Source of the DNA: Micrasema longulum
Taxonomy: Eukaryota > Arthropoda > Insecta > Trichoptera > Brachycentridae
Direction of reading: 5' to 3'
Assembly (NCBI GenBank): GCA_022494885.1
Contig: JAGVSM010000453.1
Location: forward strand, 167,720-231,719
Length of the DNA: 64,000 bases
Under the pieces are notes generated by a model. The model had not been told where the DNA came from, searched no databases, and was given only the letters and a program-made list of their open reading frames with translations. Shown one piece after another: positions 25,863 to 38,009 of this stretch. How positions within the stretch are numbered: position 1 is the stretch's first letter; every line of letters begins with the position of its first letter. A program made the translations under genes and the position numbers.

Positions 25863-26690
25863 CTAGACGAGACATTACATGACTTGACATATAATACGTT
25901 TATGAAACAATAATTTATGACATAAAATATGCTTATGATAAATATACATATTTTCATGTATAAAATTCACCTTTACTTCCTTTTAAGAAACGTCTGAAAC
26001 ATAACTATACAAAGGTATCCTTAGAACCCTAACCTCCCTTCGTATAAATAAAACCCTTTTATTTCCGGTTTGTCTTCTGTCTCCTTCCAAACTTATTGCC
26101 AAATCTCACATTCTTCATATTAATGTGTACAAGTTAATGTATTTTTATTGAGTTTATATATGCAAGCTTTATCCCCTATTTAAAAAACAATTTTTGTATT
26201 TGATTAATTAGGTGTGATTTGGATATATTTTTTTAGTGAAAACTTTTGACCAGTCCGTTTTTTGTTTGGCTGGAAGATATTGATTTGAGCAATAAGTCCG
26301 CTAATGTACTTATTATTTGTACTTGAAGATTAAAAAAATAAGAATACCTACTGCTTTTAAAAAAGTTTTTTTTTCATTTAAATATATTTTGGTCACCGCA
26401 ATCTGAAGCTATCAGGCGCACAGCAATGACGTAGTAACGGGCCGTTAGCTTGTCATTGAGACCGTTAGTGACTGTTCCTACGTTCCTTGCACCCTTTAAA
26501 CGGAAAATAGCGGAAGTCTATCATTTTTACAAAACGGAAACGTGCTAGATATTAACATTATACGCGGGGCACATATTACTAATGAATATATCCTTAGCAA
26601 TTACAATTACTGTATGAAATACGTCCCAAATCTCTGAACCCCGAAACGAAACGGCAATTTTCACAAATCAAAAGAAGAAAGTTAGTTAGG

Positions 26691-27195
26691 TTGCAATTAC
26701 TAATGATTATATGCGCAATATATAATTATTCTTATGCTGAAATAGAGTCAATGTTAAATATTTCTAGTTTACAAAAACGTAGAACTAATATTGACTCTAT
26801 ATATATGTTCGGCATACTAAATGGTATAATCGATGTTCCATCATTACTGGGACAAGTAAAATTCAATATTCCGACTCATAGATTGAGAAACAGTGAAGTA
26901 CTGTTCATCGATCAGCATAGAACAAACTATGGCCTAAATTCTCCAATGACCCGCCTTTGTCGTATTGTTAACTCAAGACGGGATCTGGGCTTTTTCGGTT
27001 TAAGTTTACAACGATTTAAACGAGCACTAAATAAATAGTCCAGATCTTGTCTCGATGTCCCTTATGTTTGTCAATGCTTCTTTCTTTTTTCTTTAAATGT
27101 TTAAAACTACTCTTTTATTGTAATATTTAAACCTTATAAATTGTATACATGGACTATGTCCGTTAATAAATAAATAAATAAATAAATAAATAGAA
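26691..27195 (+). mobile_element. LINE 3' end with coding remnant and AAAT tail
   Basis: The frame 26691-27038 ends in a typical LINE C-terminus: SLQKRRTNIDSIYMFGILNG, later RNSEVLFIDQHRTNYGLNSPMTRLCRIVN, and SLQRFKRALNK before the stop. About 140 bp of 3' untranslated sequence follows, ending in an AAATAAATAAAT microsatellite at about 27166-27192, the usual tail of jockey-like elements. The 5' side, with the reverse transcriptase core, is missing. Confidence 0.8.
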
Positions 27196-27233
27196 ATGGA
27201 AAACCTCTTTCAGAAAGGAAAATGTAAGTTATT

Positions 27234-27560
27234 AGTGACCGACCGAAACAAGACTTTCCGCCAAAACCGAAACCGAATTTCAGCCTCTGACATAGTTTCG
27301 GCCAAAACCGAAACCAGATTTGCGTTTTTGACCTAGTTTCGGCTGAAATCGAATTTAGGCTTCTAATCTAGTTTCGGCCAAAAGTGAAACCGAAACCGAA
27401 TTTAGGCTTCTGATATAGTTTTGGCCCAAGTAGAAACTAAATTTGTGTTTTTGACCTAGTTTCGACTGAAACCGAATTTAGGCTTCTGACCTAGTTTCGG
27501 CTGGAACAGAAACCGAAATTCGGCTTCTGACCTAGTTTCGGCCGAATCCAAAATGTATAA
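27234..27560 (+). repeat. TTTCGG-rich minisatellite
   Basis: About eight diverged units of roughly 40 bp built on GACCTAGTTTCGGC, CGAAACCGAAACCGAATTT and AGGCTTCTGACCTAG. It starts at AGTGACCGACCGAAAC; the complement of this end closes the related element at 9.04 kb. It may be a body part of a transposable element also represented by the GGTTTCGGCTGAACC stretch at 28030-28120, with the 27.6 kb SINE in between. Confidence 0.75.
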
Positions 27561-27583
27561 GAGTTAAATAAAATACAAAACGT

Positions 27584-27838
27584 AATCATCATTTCCTTTC
27601 CGAACCTAATGGTGGATAGGGCACTGCATTGGTACACCAATCGTAGCGCATCTTGATCATTTTTGTTATTTGAAAGTAAAATGTTTAGTCTTACGTACGG
27701 TACCCGTTCAGGGACTACGAAATATTTTAGTGTAAAAACACCCTTTTAAATAAATATTTCATATTAACCATGTCGGGAATCGAACCCGAGACCTCTTGCA
27801 TGGTAGGCAAACGCACTGACCATTAAACCACGGGGCCG
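27584..27838 (-). mobile_element. tRNA-derived SINE, family A
   Basis: Head at the right (complement of CGAACCCGAGACCTC...CCACGGGGCCGA), middle block TTAGTCTTACGTACGGTACC, and 3' end with CACTGCATTGGTACACCAAT. It follows directly on the TTTCGG-rich minisatellite and lies just upstream of another TTTCGG-rich stretch at 28.0 kb, so it may have inserted into that element. Confidence 0.8.
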
Positions 27839-28024
27839 AAGATCGTTTATTTTTGCGCTTTCTTTGTCATACATATAACTTATATGTAACAGTTTTTCAA
27901 TGTACGCTATTTAGCTATGAAGGAATCACAAAAATATAAACACGAAAGATCTTCGAACTCAGGAGAACTTAGATTCATGAGCCATAAATACACCCGAGTA
28001 CAACCGAACGTAATTCGGCACATC

Positions 28025-28125
28025 CCAACTGCAGGTTTCGGCTGAACCGAAGTTTCGACCATTTTTTGGCTGAAACTGATACAGCGGTCGAAGCTTGTTT
28101 TATTGGGCGAAACTGAAACATTGGT
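28025..28125. repeat. TTTCGG-rich stretch, possible end of the 27.2 kb element
   Basis: Contains GCAGGTTTCGGCTGAACCGA, AGTTTCGACC, TTTTGGCTGAAACTGAT and GGCGAAACTGAAACATTGG. If paired with 27234, the element would span about 900 bp with a nested SINE. Confidence 0.45.
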
Positions 28126-28297
28126 TGATCGCTCAAGCTTACGTCTATACAGGGATAGTGAGTTATGAAATATATATATATAAAAATATAAAATATCAAA
28201 CACTGAACACATAATAATAGCAAATAATGCATTTAAGATTCTTTCTTGCTATGTAAATTATATTTTATGCCTTGGCGAAGAAACAGTCTGGCTTAGG

Positions 28298-28616
28298 AGC
28301 CGAGCATTGAAGGAAAAACGGCCGAAAAAGTCATTTTGCAGTATGACAACTCTCGGCCACAATGTTGCAAGGACAATCAAAACATACTTGGAAACGCACA
28401 AATGTGAAGTCTCATCCTCTGTATTCCCCGGATATTGTTCCTTCCGATCACCACTTGTTCTGATCGATGACTCATGGCATAACTGAGCAGTACTTCAATT
28501 CAAAATGGCTCGATTCGTGAATAACCTCAAAAGATGAGTCGTTTTGTCGAGATGGTATTCGTATGCTGCCAGAAAGGTGAGAGAAAGTAGTCGCTAGCGA
28601 TGAACAATACTTTTAA
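28298..28616 (+). pseudogene. Mariner transposase, C-terminal half, frameshifted
   Basis: Spread over three frames, translations recover the hallmark C-terminal blocks of a mariner D,D34D transposase: KVILQYDNSRP with the second catalytic Asp (codon at 28345), then ARTIKTYLETHKCEV, then HPLYSPDIVPSDHHLF with the third Asp (28446), then THGITEQYFNS and GIRMLPER, ending at TAA 28614-28616 after EQYF. Spacing between the two Asp codons is 101 nt, four short of the 105 expected for D34D, so small deletions have shifted the frame; in-frame stops are also present. The following 3' sequence ends near ATTATTCAAGTCTC at about 28690. The N-terminal half was not found. Confidence 0.85.
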
Positions 28617-28689
28617 AGACATGTTGTTTACTATTTTTTATAAATAAACATTACTTTCTCGAAAAAATGGCGAGAAATTATTCAAGTCT

Positions 28690-30837
28690 CAATAATAAAG
28701 ACCCTAATCGAGTATAGAATTTATAGGTAGGTATATTTTCATAAAAACACGTTTAAAAATATGACGTGATATAATTTTCGAAATATATTTAGTGTATTCC
28801 GGTTTGGTTTAGAAAACACTCCCGTCTCGCCTAAATCTATCATACATTCATATATCTGTGAACAAGATTCACACAATAAACACATTAATTATGGCTGCAT
28901 TAGCTCCGTGAGAGATTAATGGCGACCAGAGGTTCCCGAGAAATCAGTAGTCAACTGGTATTCGTCACTAATATTTACATTCAAATAATTGATCGCCCTT
29001 ACAAGCGCTAACATTTCGGAAATATTTATCCAAACATCGGTTATAAATTATTCATTACGAGCTCTTGTAATTATAATTGTGGCCATTAATTCACAGACGA
29101 CATCAGGACCAGACATTTACGGCCTGCTTATGATGATGATCTTGTACAACTTGGTATTGAGTTTCAAGGACTTACACGAACTGCTTCTTCAGTAGTATAA
29201 ATATTTAGAGTATTCTTCAAACTATGTACGTTTGTATTACTTAATACACAGGCGTAAACTTTTTAGGAATTCATTTTAATTATCATATTTTCGATATAAC
29301 AACTTTGCTATACATAATATTCATTAGTAACTTTACTACTCAGTTCTCTTAAAATAGTAATAACCTAATTAAAACATTCCAAATTTTTAAAATTCATCCC
29401 ATAAAAGGGGTTTTTTTTACATTTCACGTCACTAAAATTTATCGTCGATGAATTTGTTTTTACACCGAAGAAAGTCATGAAATATTTGGCTTGAAAATAG
29501 CACTGTTGATTAAGAAACAGCATTTTAAATGTTGTGTCTGAATTTGAAGCCACATTGCTGCGACTTTTCGTTAAATTTTGTAATCATTTTTGCAGTTTTC
29601 AAAAGGCAGAAAACGATAAGCTCAAAAATGAAATAAACGCATAGTCAGTGTAGTTTTAAAATCCATTGAGATATTTTTTTTTGTTGCCCATGCTCTAAAT
29701 GCAATACTTCTCAAAAAAAATTACAATAAATTTCAGTTGAGCGAAAAAGGCTAGAAAAAGTTATAATTTACATTTTAAAATCAAACACTGCTTTGCTTTG
29801 ACTTATTTCGTTTATTTTACTAAAGATGTCTCTCAAAACTCAAAACTTTATTTCTAAATTATGAAGCTTTTAAAAAACTGTCAACACATAAGGTAGATAA
29901 TATATATTATATTATTTACTTCGAAACAACCGACCCCTTCAATTACAGTTATAGTATTTTATTTGTTGAAGGCTAGATGTTATTTCCTATTTGTATTCAT
30001 GAACAAGCAATAAACCACTTGAAATACCAATCATTGAGACTTTCAAAGTCTAGGAGCCATATACTTAACCCAACTCCTAGCACCTGTATTTGCTATAACA
30101 CTTGTATGAAAACATTACGTTTTTCCTCCAACTCATTCGGTACCAGAATTTAATAATTTTATTTTTTTAGTCTATGTTTTATTTTTATTTAAAGTAAAGT
30201 AAATTGTAAGGTTAAGTGTGAAGTTGACTTATAAGTAAAATAACGAGAACATTGTAGATATGCTAGAAATTCAACATCATCGATAGTATAAAATTTGATC
30301 AAATATACTTGTATTAAAAAATATCAAGGATTATGCATTTTTTGAAAATTTGTGTGGATGAACGATCAAAATATCAAAAATATATATTAGAATTTAATTG
30401 ATTATACTGTACAAGTTAATGTATTTACCCAAAAAAAAGCATGTTTTGGCCTTCATCAAATAAAATAAATAGGTTTAAAACCAAAGCAAATGAGTGTCTA
30501 TAATGTTTTCTGAAACTAACTAGAAAATTGAGTGGGTCCATTGATAATAAATTGTTGCTGCCAATACTAATAAATAAATAAATACACAAGCATTATCCAT
30601 CACTTTAAGAAACTTTTCAGATCAACGCAGAACTTTTTTATTTCCTTAAAATTCGTCGTTTTGCAATTGGGTATTTTCCAAAGTCGAGAATAACGTTCAA
30701 AATATAATAAATATTTAGAGCGGATTTTTACGATTCTAATGATAAATGTAGCCGTTGGTTATTTGAATAAAAAATAACGATGTTACTATCAATGCATTCA
30801 AAACAAGTTTTAATTTATAAATTTCGGGATTAAAAAG
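28690..30837. other. No feature recognised
   Basis: AT-rich DNA downstream of the mariner remnant. The frame at 28989-29195 is hydrophobic with no family assigned. Confidence 0.45.
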
Positions 30838-31060
30838 AGCACGTACAAAGCGGCTCGCAGCTGGCATCACGTCATTGTGACGTCATGCGTTATGACCGCC
30901 GACTGCGCTTCTAACAAACATTGCGTACAGGTTTGGCCCCAAAACGTCAAACGTGCCGTTTTTCCCACAGGGCGCGAAACATACCGTTTTCGAGAAATTC
31001 AAAATATGCATATTTTACGCCTCTGTGGAAAATTTATCCGACGTCGCACAAAAGAATATT
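30838..31060. promoter_or_regulatory. GC-richer island with CRE-like palindrome
   Basis: About 220 bp, richer in CpG than its surroundings, with TGACGTCA (full CREB/ATF-type palindrome) in ATTGTGACGTCATGCG and an adjacent CACGTCATTG. The 61-codon frame across it has no known domain. This could be a promoter, enhancer or conserved element; none is shown by the sequence alone. Confidence 0.3.
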
Positions 31061-31467
31061 AGTACCTTTATGATCATAATTTTTTTGCTTATTTAAAAAC
31101 AAGAAATGACCTTATAAGGTTATTAGATCTTCAATTTATCTTGCCTTAGAAATAGTTGTTTGGACTTATCCTTAGGAAAGCAATATTATAAATAAAACTA
31201 CTATGTTTTTATTTATAATTTTTAATGTAAATACTCAATGGAAGTATATTAATAAACATCTCTTAAACATTATTTTAAACATTTTAACTCAGATGTTTAA
31301 ATTGTTATTGTTAAAAACGAATGACTAACCTTATGAATTGCTTTTGACACTAAAACAATAAAAATATATTTTATAAATAATTGGCATACGAGTATGAAAG
31401 TATTGGACTGAATACTCGTGGAAAATACTAAAAATACTCCCGGTCACCAGGAGATAACAGACAGATC

Positions 31468-31600
31468 TCTCATAATATGGACTCCAGAAATCAATTCAGA
31501 ACACATAATATTGGAGTTTTACCTACCATTAAAACTCTTATTATGTTTCTATTGATTTCTGGAGTCCAGGTAACACCTACCTGGTGCATTATGAGCTTTA
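31468..31600. repeat. Short inverted repeat
   Basis: TGGACTCCAGAAATCAA (from about 31479) is repeated inverted as TTGATTTCTGGAGTCCA (ending about 31568), with an imperfect outer CTCATAAT..CATTATGAG pair. It may be a MITE end or a hairpin. The adjacent frame 31477-31665 runs through it and is not a gene. Confidence 0.6.
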
Positions 31601-31758
31601 TGAAAAAACAAAATCCATGGATGACCGGGATACCAAATTGGCGGAAACGGACAGAGCGACCATAGATTAAGACATTGACCCAGGAATAGACGATACGAAA
31701 CCACAGACAACGGGAAAGAAAATGAACGCTTCTCTCTAAATACTAAATAATAAAACCA

Positions 31759-32229
31759 ATGTTTGATACCCCTGATCTACTGAAATTGATTTCATTCTAT
31801 GTACCACCTAGATTAAGCAGAATGTCTACAATATTTTATTGTCAAAATTCTCGAACGGTAGCTCAATATAACTCACCTATTGTTAGATTACAGAATACCG
31901 GGAATGAATATGCATCACATTTTGATATATTTAGTTTATCTCTGCCTAACTTAAAAAATAAAGTGACCAACATATTTTTATCAAAAAGAGCAAATCATCT
32001 TCAGAAGATTGGGTTGGAATAGTTATAATTTGATTGATTAATGTATTTTGTTATTGTATAATTTCTTTAAAATATATATATGTATTTCAAGTAATTAATA
32101 ATGTGTACAGTACGAGTTTATTAATATTTCATACTCGATTTTTTTTTTTTAATTATATTTTTAAGCACTCTTTATACCACATATTATATGTAAATGGCAG
32201 AAATGCCGTATATAAATAAATAAATAAAA
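31759..32229 (+). mobile_element. LINE 3' end with coding remnant and AAAT tail
   Basis: The 87-residue frame (31759-32022) reads PDLLKLISFYVPPRLSR, later YNSPIVRLQNTGNEYASHFD and a final IFSLSLPNLKNKV, a layout shared by the C-termini of several insect non-LTR retrotransposons. It is followed by an AT-rich 3' region with GGCAGAAATGCCGTATATAAATAAATAAATA, ending at about 32229. 5'-truncated and without catalytic residues. It differs from the 26.7 kb LINE, so it is a separate family. Confidence 0.7.
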
Positions 32230-34187
32230 CGTACTGAAATATTGAATTTATGGATATATAGGAGAATAAAATCTTGTTACACAACTATCCACACTTATTT
32301 TTCTTTTTGTTGTTTTAGAAAAATATGTTAATAATACTGTTTTCTAAATCCTAGTAATTGGATTTATGACCAGGAGTGAAAGAGTTAAGAGGAATATCAT
32401 GTTTGTATGGATAGGTCTTACACCGTCACCTCAACACGCGTTATGGTAAATTTAATCAGGTGTTTTTAATAGCAAAGTAATTGCAACTGAATTAATATTG
32501 CATGTTTGCTAAGAATGGAAGTATTAATTGGTTAATTGAATAATGCGACCGTTTGTGATATTTTATCATCTTTGTAAATACTGGAATACCGTTCTCTTCC
32601 ATTGGGAAGACATTTCATCCAAGTTAAGTAAACAAATATAATTCCATCTATTATGCGTAAAAATCGTTTTGATAACATTGTCCAAATATCAAATATTATT
32701 ATAGGTATCTTTGTATATTATGTTGTATTGAAGAAGACAATAATTGGTGACGAAATTGGGTATTTTAAATTCGGTTTGAGCCACTTAAAGTTAAATATAT
32801 TTATGGTAAATTATAATGACATGTACATGAAGAACAAATTCAACAAATTCATGAAGATAGACATGTCAAAAGTCGGAATAATCGGTGCGCGTGCATAAGA
32901 AGATTTATGAATATAGAGGAAGCAAAATCTCTATGCAAATAAAGAGTGATATGGCGTTATATCCTCTCTGCCTACCCTTACGGGAAACTGTGTGATGGTT
33001 TGTTTGTAAATTAAAGTTTGAATTAAAATTAATTAACAAAAATCTGGAGATATCGTGGAACAGTCGAGCAGTAAATAGGGATTGAAAAATCGGATTATAA
33101 AAAAATAGGTTTACTTAAACATTAAACAAAAAAAACAGAAAACATCCCCTCTTCATAGTAAAGTGTAGATTTTAAGTATATTTTTGTTTCAAATTTTGCA
33201 TAAAATAAGAATTAGAATTTTTATATTAATACCTAGAATATGTCCATATACTTCTTATTTTTTCAAACTGAACGGTTGGGTAGGTAGGAAGAAATTGTCT
33301 TTAGGCAATATGCCCGCCCTTGTATATTTATAAAATGTATATGTACATAATAGTGGTAAACTGTGATTTTATTAACAGTTAAGCTATAAAAAAATAACAT
33401 ATATTTGTACCTACATAGTAGGTACGTAATATAATACAAGTAATATTTACTATAAATTGCTATTTTTTCTGTGGTTCTGTTTGATACAATAACTCTCATC
33501 TATGAAATCAACTCAAACGACGTGAATTCGTGATATATTATAGTACGTAGCTATATTATCTATTACTTTAATACATAGCTTATATAAAAGTGTATAAAGG
33601 TATTCTCATTACGATCAAAATTTTGTTACCGATTTTATCTAGAAAAAAATAATGCCGAACCGGCCGTGTCGAGCGCAACATGTCCTGCGATCTGAAGCAT
33701 GAAAATAATTATAGTCATATGTCAAAAGTATCATCTGAAAGAAAAATAGCCCTTAAGAAATAATGTTCAAAATACTATTTTCCAAAACGAGAATTTTCAA
33801 ATAATTTGTGTAATCTGCCAGTTTTCTCCTGAAGAAAAAAACCGCCACTGCGTTGAAGATGTTCAAAATATAGTATACTTATTTGTATGAAAAAATAAGC
33901 TGGAATAATCGGCTAGTTTCTTGTCTCACTGATGTCGCTGGGTGCGCGCTTTATTATTATTTTTATTTATATTTAGAGAAAAGTACAAACGGTGGCAATG
34001 ATTTATAAGAAATAATAATTATTTGTTTATTTTTCTGTAAATAAAGTTACCGCAAAACATTATTATGGATAGATAAATGTAATAGTAAGCTGCGTATAAT
34101 CGCTTATATACACGATTCGCCCCTTTTACATACTATGAATATATATACAAATAGCGTTGAATAAATAAATAAGACATGAACAACTTC
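32230..34187. other. No feature recognised
   Basis: AT-rich. Frames at 32653 and 33263 are short and low complexity. Confidence 0.5.
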
Positions 34188-34760
34188 TCAACGCCTGTCT
34201 CAGCTTAGTGGATAGAACAGTGGACCGGAAATTAAAATGCTCCAGTTTCCAATTACAACGATTTTTTTTTCTAAAATTAATTTAACACATTTAAAGGGAT
34301 TTGTTTTTATGCCTTTCCCCTGTACACTTTTTTGTAATGTGTGAAATGCATATATAATAGTAACTTTTCTTTTAATTGGCGGCTAAAAATTAAAAATTAA
34401 AACAACAAGCCAAAGCTTTTCGTAATGAGTTATTTAAGTCATAGCTTTAATTTCGAAAAAAAGTATTAGAATATTGAATATCTGTCCTACAGGAATCAAA
34501 CCCGGAACCTTGTAGTTCGATAGCCTTTTGCTGTTGTATAAATACTTTAAATCATTTGACGGTTTTTCATTTTTAAGAATAACCCGCTAAGCTTCTAATT
34601 CTCTATTTTGAAGGCTTTTAGTCATTAAAAATACCGCACAGCACCCAGACCAATAAATAAAAAAACTTCCTGATTGTTTTACTTGCAACTGTCGGGAATC
34701 AAACATATGATGCCTGTATCACAGTTGATCGTCTGACTGCACTATAGCGCCTGTCTTAGA
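34188..34760. repeat. Cluster of degraded tRNA-like SINE heads
   Basis: Three tRNA-like stretches: plus strand at about 34195-34258 (GCCTGTCTCAGCTTAGTGGA, then CCAGTTTCCAATTACAAC), minus strand at about 34484-34535 (complement of GGAATCAAACCCGGAACCTT), and minus strand at about 34693-34757 (complement of GGGAATCAAACATATGATGC). None folds as a real tRNA. Between them is AT-rich DNA. Confidence 0.5.
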
Positions 34761-34972
34761 AATATATCGATCCTAGAAAAGAAAAAGTTACCGAGCGACA
34801 TGTACCTAGCAACTTAAGAGCCAATTAAAGTTTTTTTTTTTAATAAATAAATAATCTCATACGTACCTATTATTTAAGCGTGAATCCTACACCATTTAAA
34901 TAATAAATTAAACATTTTTTATATTTTTATTTATTTATTAACTATCATATCATATACATAAAATAATGGATA

Positions 34973-35248
34973 ATGCCATCCGAAAGCAAAAACACCGCTG
35001 ACAATTTGGACTTCCCTACGTGGAAAGTTCTGATTAGATTAAGGGTAGGGGTGTCTAAGTGCAAATACAATCAACGGAGGTGGGGTTTTCTGGAGGGAGA
35101 TGACATGAACTGCGATTGTGGACAGGTGCAGGATGATCATCATCTGCTGCGTTGTCCACAAATGCAGTTAACTTGTGATGATAATGAATTGAGGATTGCC
35201 ACTGACAAGGCGATATCTGTCGCTGCACACTGGAGTGGCAAGGTCTAA
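34973..35248 (+). pseudogene. LINE ORF2 C-terminal cysteine-rich domain
   Basis: The translation contains WKVLIRLRVGVSKCKYNQRRWGF followed by CDCGQVQDDHHLLRCP, the C-x-C...H...C finger with preceding 'LNRLRTGVGRC..L..WG' typical of the extreme C-terminus of jockey/RTE-like reverse transcriptases. It ends WSGKV-stop, as full-length ones do. Only this last 80-90 residues remains; the sequence upstream is AT-rich with no related frame. Confidence 0.85.
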
Positions 35249-35559
35249 AGTCCAGACCCGATAAGTAAGTAGGTACATAAAATTATACATTTATACAAAA
35301 TTGCTTTAACTAAGGTTTTTTACCCCATGCTAAGACGTTTTTTTTAAATAAAAAACAGTTATCAATACATATAAAAAATAAAAAGGTTAAGACATAGTAA
35401 AACATTTGTTGGTGTACATAAAAAAGCATATTTTAAAAAACATAGAAAAATAAGTAGTTCAAACATAAAAACATTAAAAAAAACATAGTAAAACAAGGTA
35501 AAAAGTAATGAGTTGATTTAAAAAAAAACTTTGATTGGCTTTTTTCTAAAGTTGCTACA

Positions 35560-35935
35560 TGTCACTTGATAACTTTTTTCTTTCCAGTGTAGATATAATC
35601 TTGTACATTTGCCGTAACAAGCAACAGACAGTCAGTGCTATGCAAGCTCCTAACGTCACTGCGACCTGTGAAGATCTATTGTGACGGGTCCCCGTGAATA
35701 GTTCTCGCCATCCAAGCCCAGGTCTATAAAGAGCCTGGATACTGTGTGGAAGGCGAGAGTTTATATTTAGCTTAATCTCCACCTCCAAGCCCAGATCCGT
35801 TAAGTATGGCTATTTGGTAGGGGTTGAGCTCTTTAACATCCTCAGGTTCAACCAGTGGTCCCCGAGGAATAGGCTCCTTTTATGATGTAAATATCCTCAT
35901 GAACCCTACATCTAGAAGTTTTGGAAAGGTTTATT
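35560..35935 (-). other. GC-richer block with small minus-strand frame
   Basis: A 77-codon minus-strand frame (35555-35788) has a hydrophobic stretch VAVTLGACIALTVCCLL and basic flanks. The neighbouring DNA has paired CCAAGCCCAG blocks (35711 and 35786). I do not recognise it. It could be the 3' untranslated part of a retrotransposon or a diverged exon; coding status is doubtful. Confidence 0.3.
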
Positions 35936-37233
35936 CTAGCAAGCAATAGACAAGCAAAGAATGTATTTACAAAACTACCTGTATTTTACACCTTTTACCT
36001 CTACAAAAATATTATTTACCTAAGCGTGATGTCCACTGGGTGTACCACTTGGGTAAATATTAGTCAAAGTAATGTCACCTACAAACAATGTTAACCTCGA
36101 GAGGCAGACGTCATAAAAAATAAATATTTATTTTGATTGATTGAAATTAGCTTTCCATGAGTATTTATTTGTCCGCTTCGTGGTCAAATGGTTAACGCAT
36201 TTGCTTACGACAGCGGTACGATTCCCGAAATAGCCAACATGAAATATTTATTTACATTGTCTTAAGAATGGTCGCTGCAGCGTAAGACCAATCATCTTAT
36301 TATCGTGTAATAAAAAGATCATAAAATATGCATTTAATATACCAGTGCAGTGTCTTATGCACCAGTAGGTGTGAATAGAAAATAAAACATGAACAAGTAT
36401 ATAGATGTATAATTGCTGGAGCTAGTCTCTTTTTTGGAATGTTACAGTTTAAATGATTAACTAAATATATAAAAGTAGATTGTAATAGAAAAAAAACATG
36501 TATCATTTTAAAAACAGTGTTTTTACAACTTATGCAATTATTTTATTTAATATTTTGTACACCGAACTTGACGGGTTTATTGCTGCATGTGAATTCCTTC
36601 CAACCAATCAAAATAATAATTTAGAAAGAAAAAATATTTCTTTTTTTTTCATATAAATATTTGCGTGTACGAGTATATAGAGATAAGCTTTTTTTTTAAT
36701 TTTTGAGGGCAACGTATAGAAAAAACGTGTATGTTAATTTATTATAGGTCAGTGCATAAATGTTTTTGAACGTGGTTTTATATGCAATAATAATGTTATT
36801 ACTGTGATTGAAATGCGATAGTTTACGCGCTTGTAACGTGGCTATTTAATTATACGTTTTCACATTTATGTAACACAATTTACGTGAATGTATTTTTAAC
36901 ACAATAAAATACTGCAAACACGATTTCGATATCTTTCCCATTCATCATGATATAACTATGTGTTTGTACACAATCAATTTCCGTTTATGACATGGTGTAA
37001 CGTTTTAAATCAATTTGAGATCAATGCAAATATTGACACTGGCATTAGGTGCGATTAGCAAACTTCGTCAGAACAAGCCCACATTCAAGCAGCACAGATT
37101 ACAAGTTAACAACAAGATAATATTATTATATCACAACGCATTCCACGTACTTAACAATTGATTCAATATATTACATTCTTGGAAATAAAAAGGATCTGGA
37201 CTGGTCATACAACTAGAACCACATACGATAGAT
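35936..37233. other. SINE at 36.2 kb, otherwise nothing recognised
   Basis: Apart from the SINE the stretch is anonymous AT-rich DNA. Confidence 0.5.
36172..36385 (+). mobile_element. tRNA-derived SINE, family A
   Basis: Plus-strand head GTCCGCTTCGTGGTCAAATGG, B-box-like region GGTACGATTCCCGAAAT, then GAAATATTTATTTACATTGTC, GCAGCGTAAGACCAATCATC, and CAGTGCAGTGTCTTATGCACC near the end. Confidence 0.75.
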
Positions 37234-37760
37234 CAGTGGTTCTTTACCGGTGGTCCGCGAACCACTGGTGGTCCCTGAAAGCACCCGAAGTGGTGCGCGA
37301 AGTCATCATTCGAATTTCTCCACATAACGGCTCTAAAGAAAATACTCTTTCAGATGAAAAGCATGCAAATTTTTCTTCGCGTCTAATAATTTGCACACCG
37401 ACAGGTGCTGGAATTAAAAGAGAAATTCAAAAGAACGTTACACTTCATTTGCAAATATCAACATTCTTAAGGGGCCTGATGAGATTTGGAAAGAGTTAAT
37501 TGAAATTCAACATAAGGATACATTCGAAATAGAAATGAAATTTGATAATTTCTGGAACCAAATAGCAATTTCTTTTCCTTAAATTTGAGAAATCGTTTAC
37601 GTTACCTAACTTTATCTTCAACCCCATACTTGTGCGAGCAGGAATTTTCGGCGCTTTTAATAATAAAAAAATAACAAAGAAAACATTTGGATGCCAGTGA
37701 CGATATGCGTTAGCCTCTAAGCAACACTGAACCAAGGATTCAGTCAGCAAAAATTGCACT
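37234..37760 (+). pseudogene. hAT transposon remnant (5' terminus joined to transposase C-terminus)
   Basis: The left end begins CAGTGGTTCTTTACCGGTGG and runs into GTCCGCGAACCACTGGTGG, the well-known terminus of Charlie/ZBED-type hAT elements. Further in, the plus strand carries fragments of the hAT C-terminal dimerisation region: DEIWKELIEIQ near 37460, then LSSTPYLCEQEFSALLIIKK (from 37612) interrupted by TAA at 37672, then DDMR, another stop and NTEPRIQ. The middle of the transposase and the zinc-finger BED domain are missing, and no matching right terminus was seen. It is an internally deleted, dead copy. Confidence 0.78.
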
Positions 37761-38009
37761 GAAATATAATTTATGCAAAATTTTCGAAAATACCATCATA
37801 CTTTTTAACAATTAATTTTATTTTTAATTTTTAAATAGGGTATACAAAAACATATTCATATACGAGTGTGTGTTGTAATATTAACAATATACATATATTA
37901 TTTAACTCATATTTGGTATCGAATACTTTAGTACATGTTTTATCTATGATTTTTTTTAATAGTTGGTAATCCATGACAAGACAATAAATTGGGCAAATGG
38001 TCCCTCACC

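Noticed and set aside
37158..37499. 113-codon frame as a host gene
   Set aside because: It reads through the non-coding terminus of a hAT element and then into its transposase remnant in a mixed frame.
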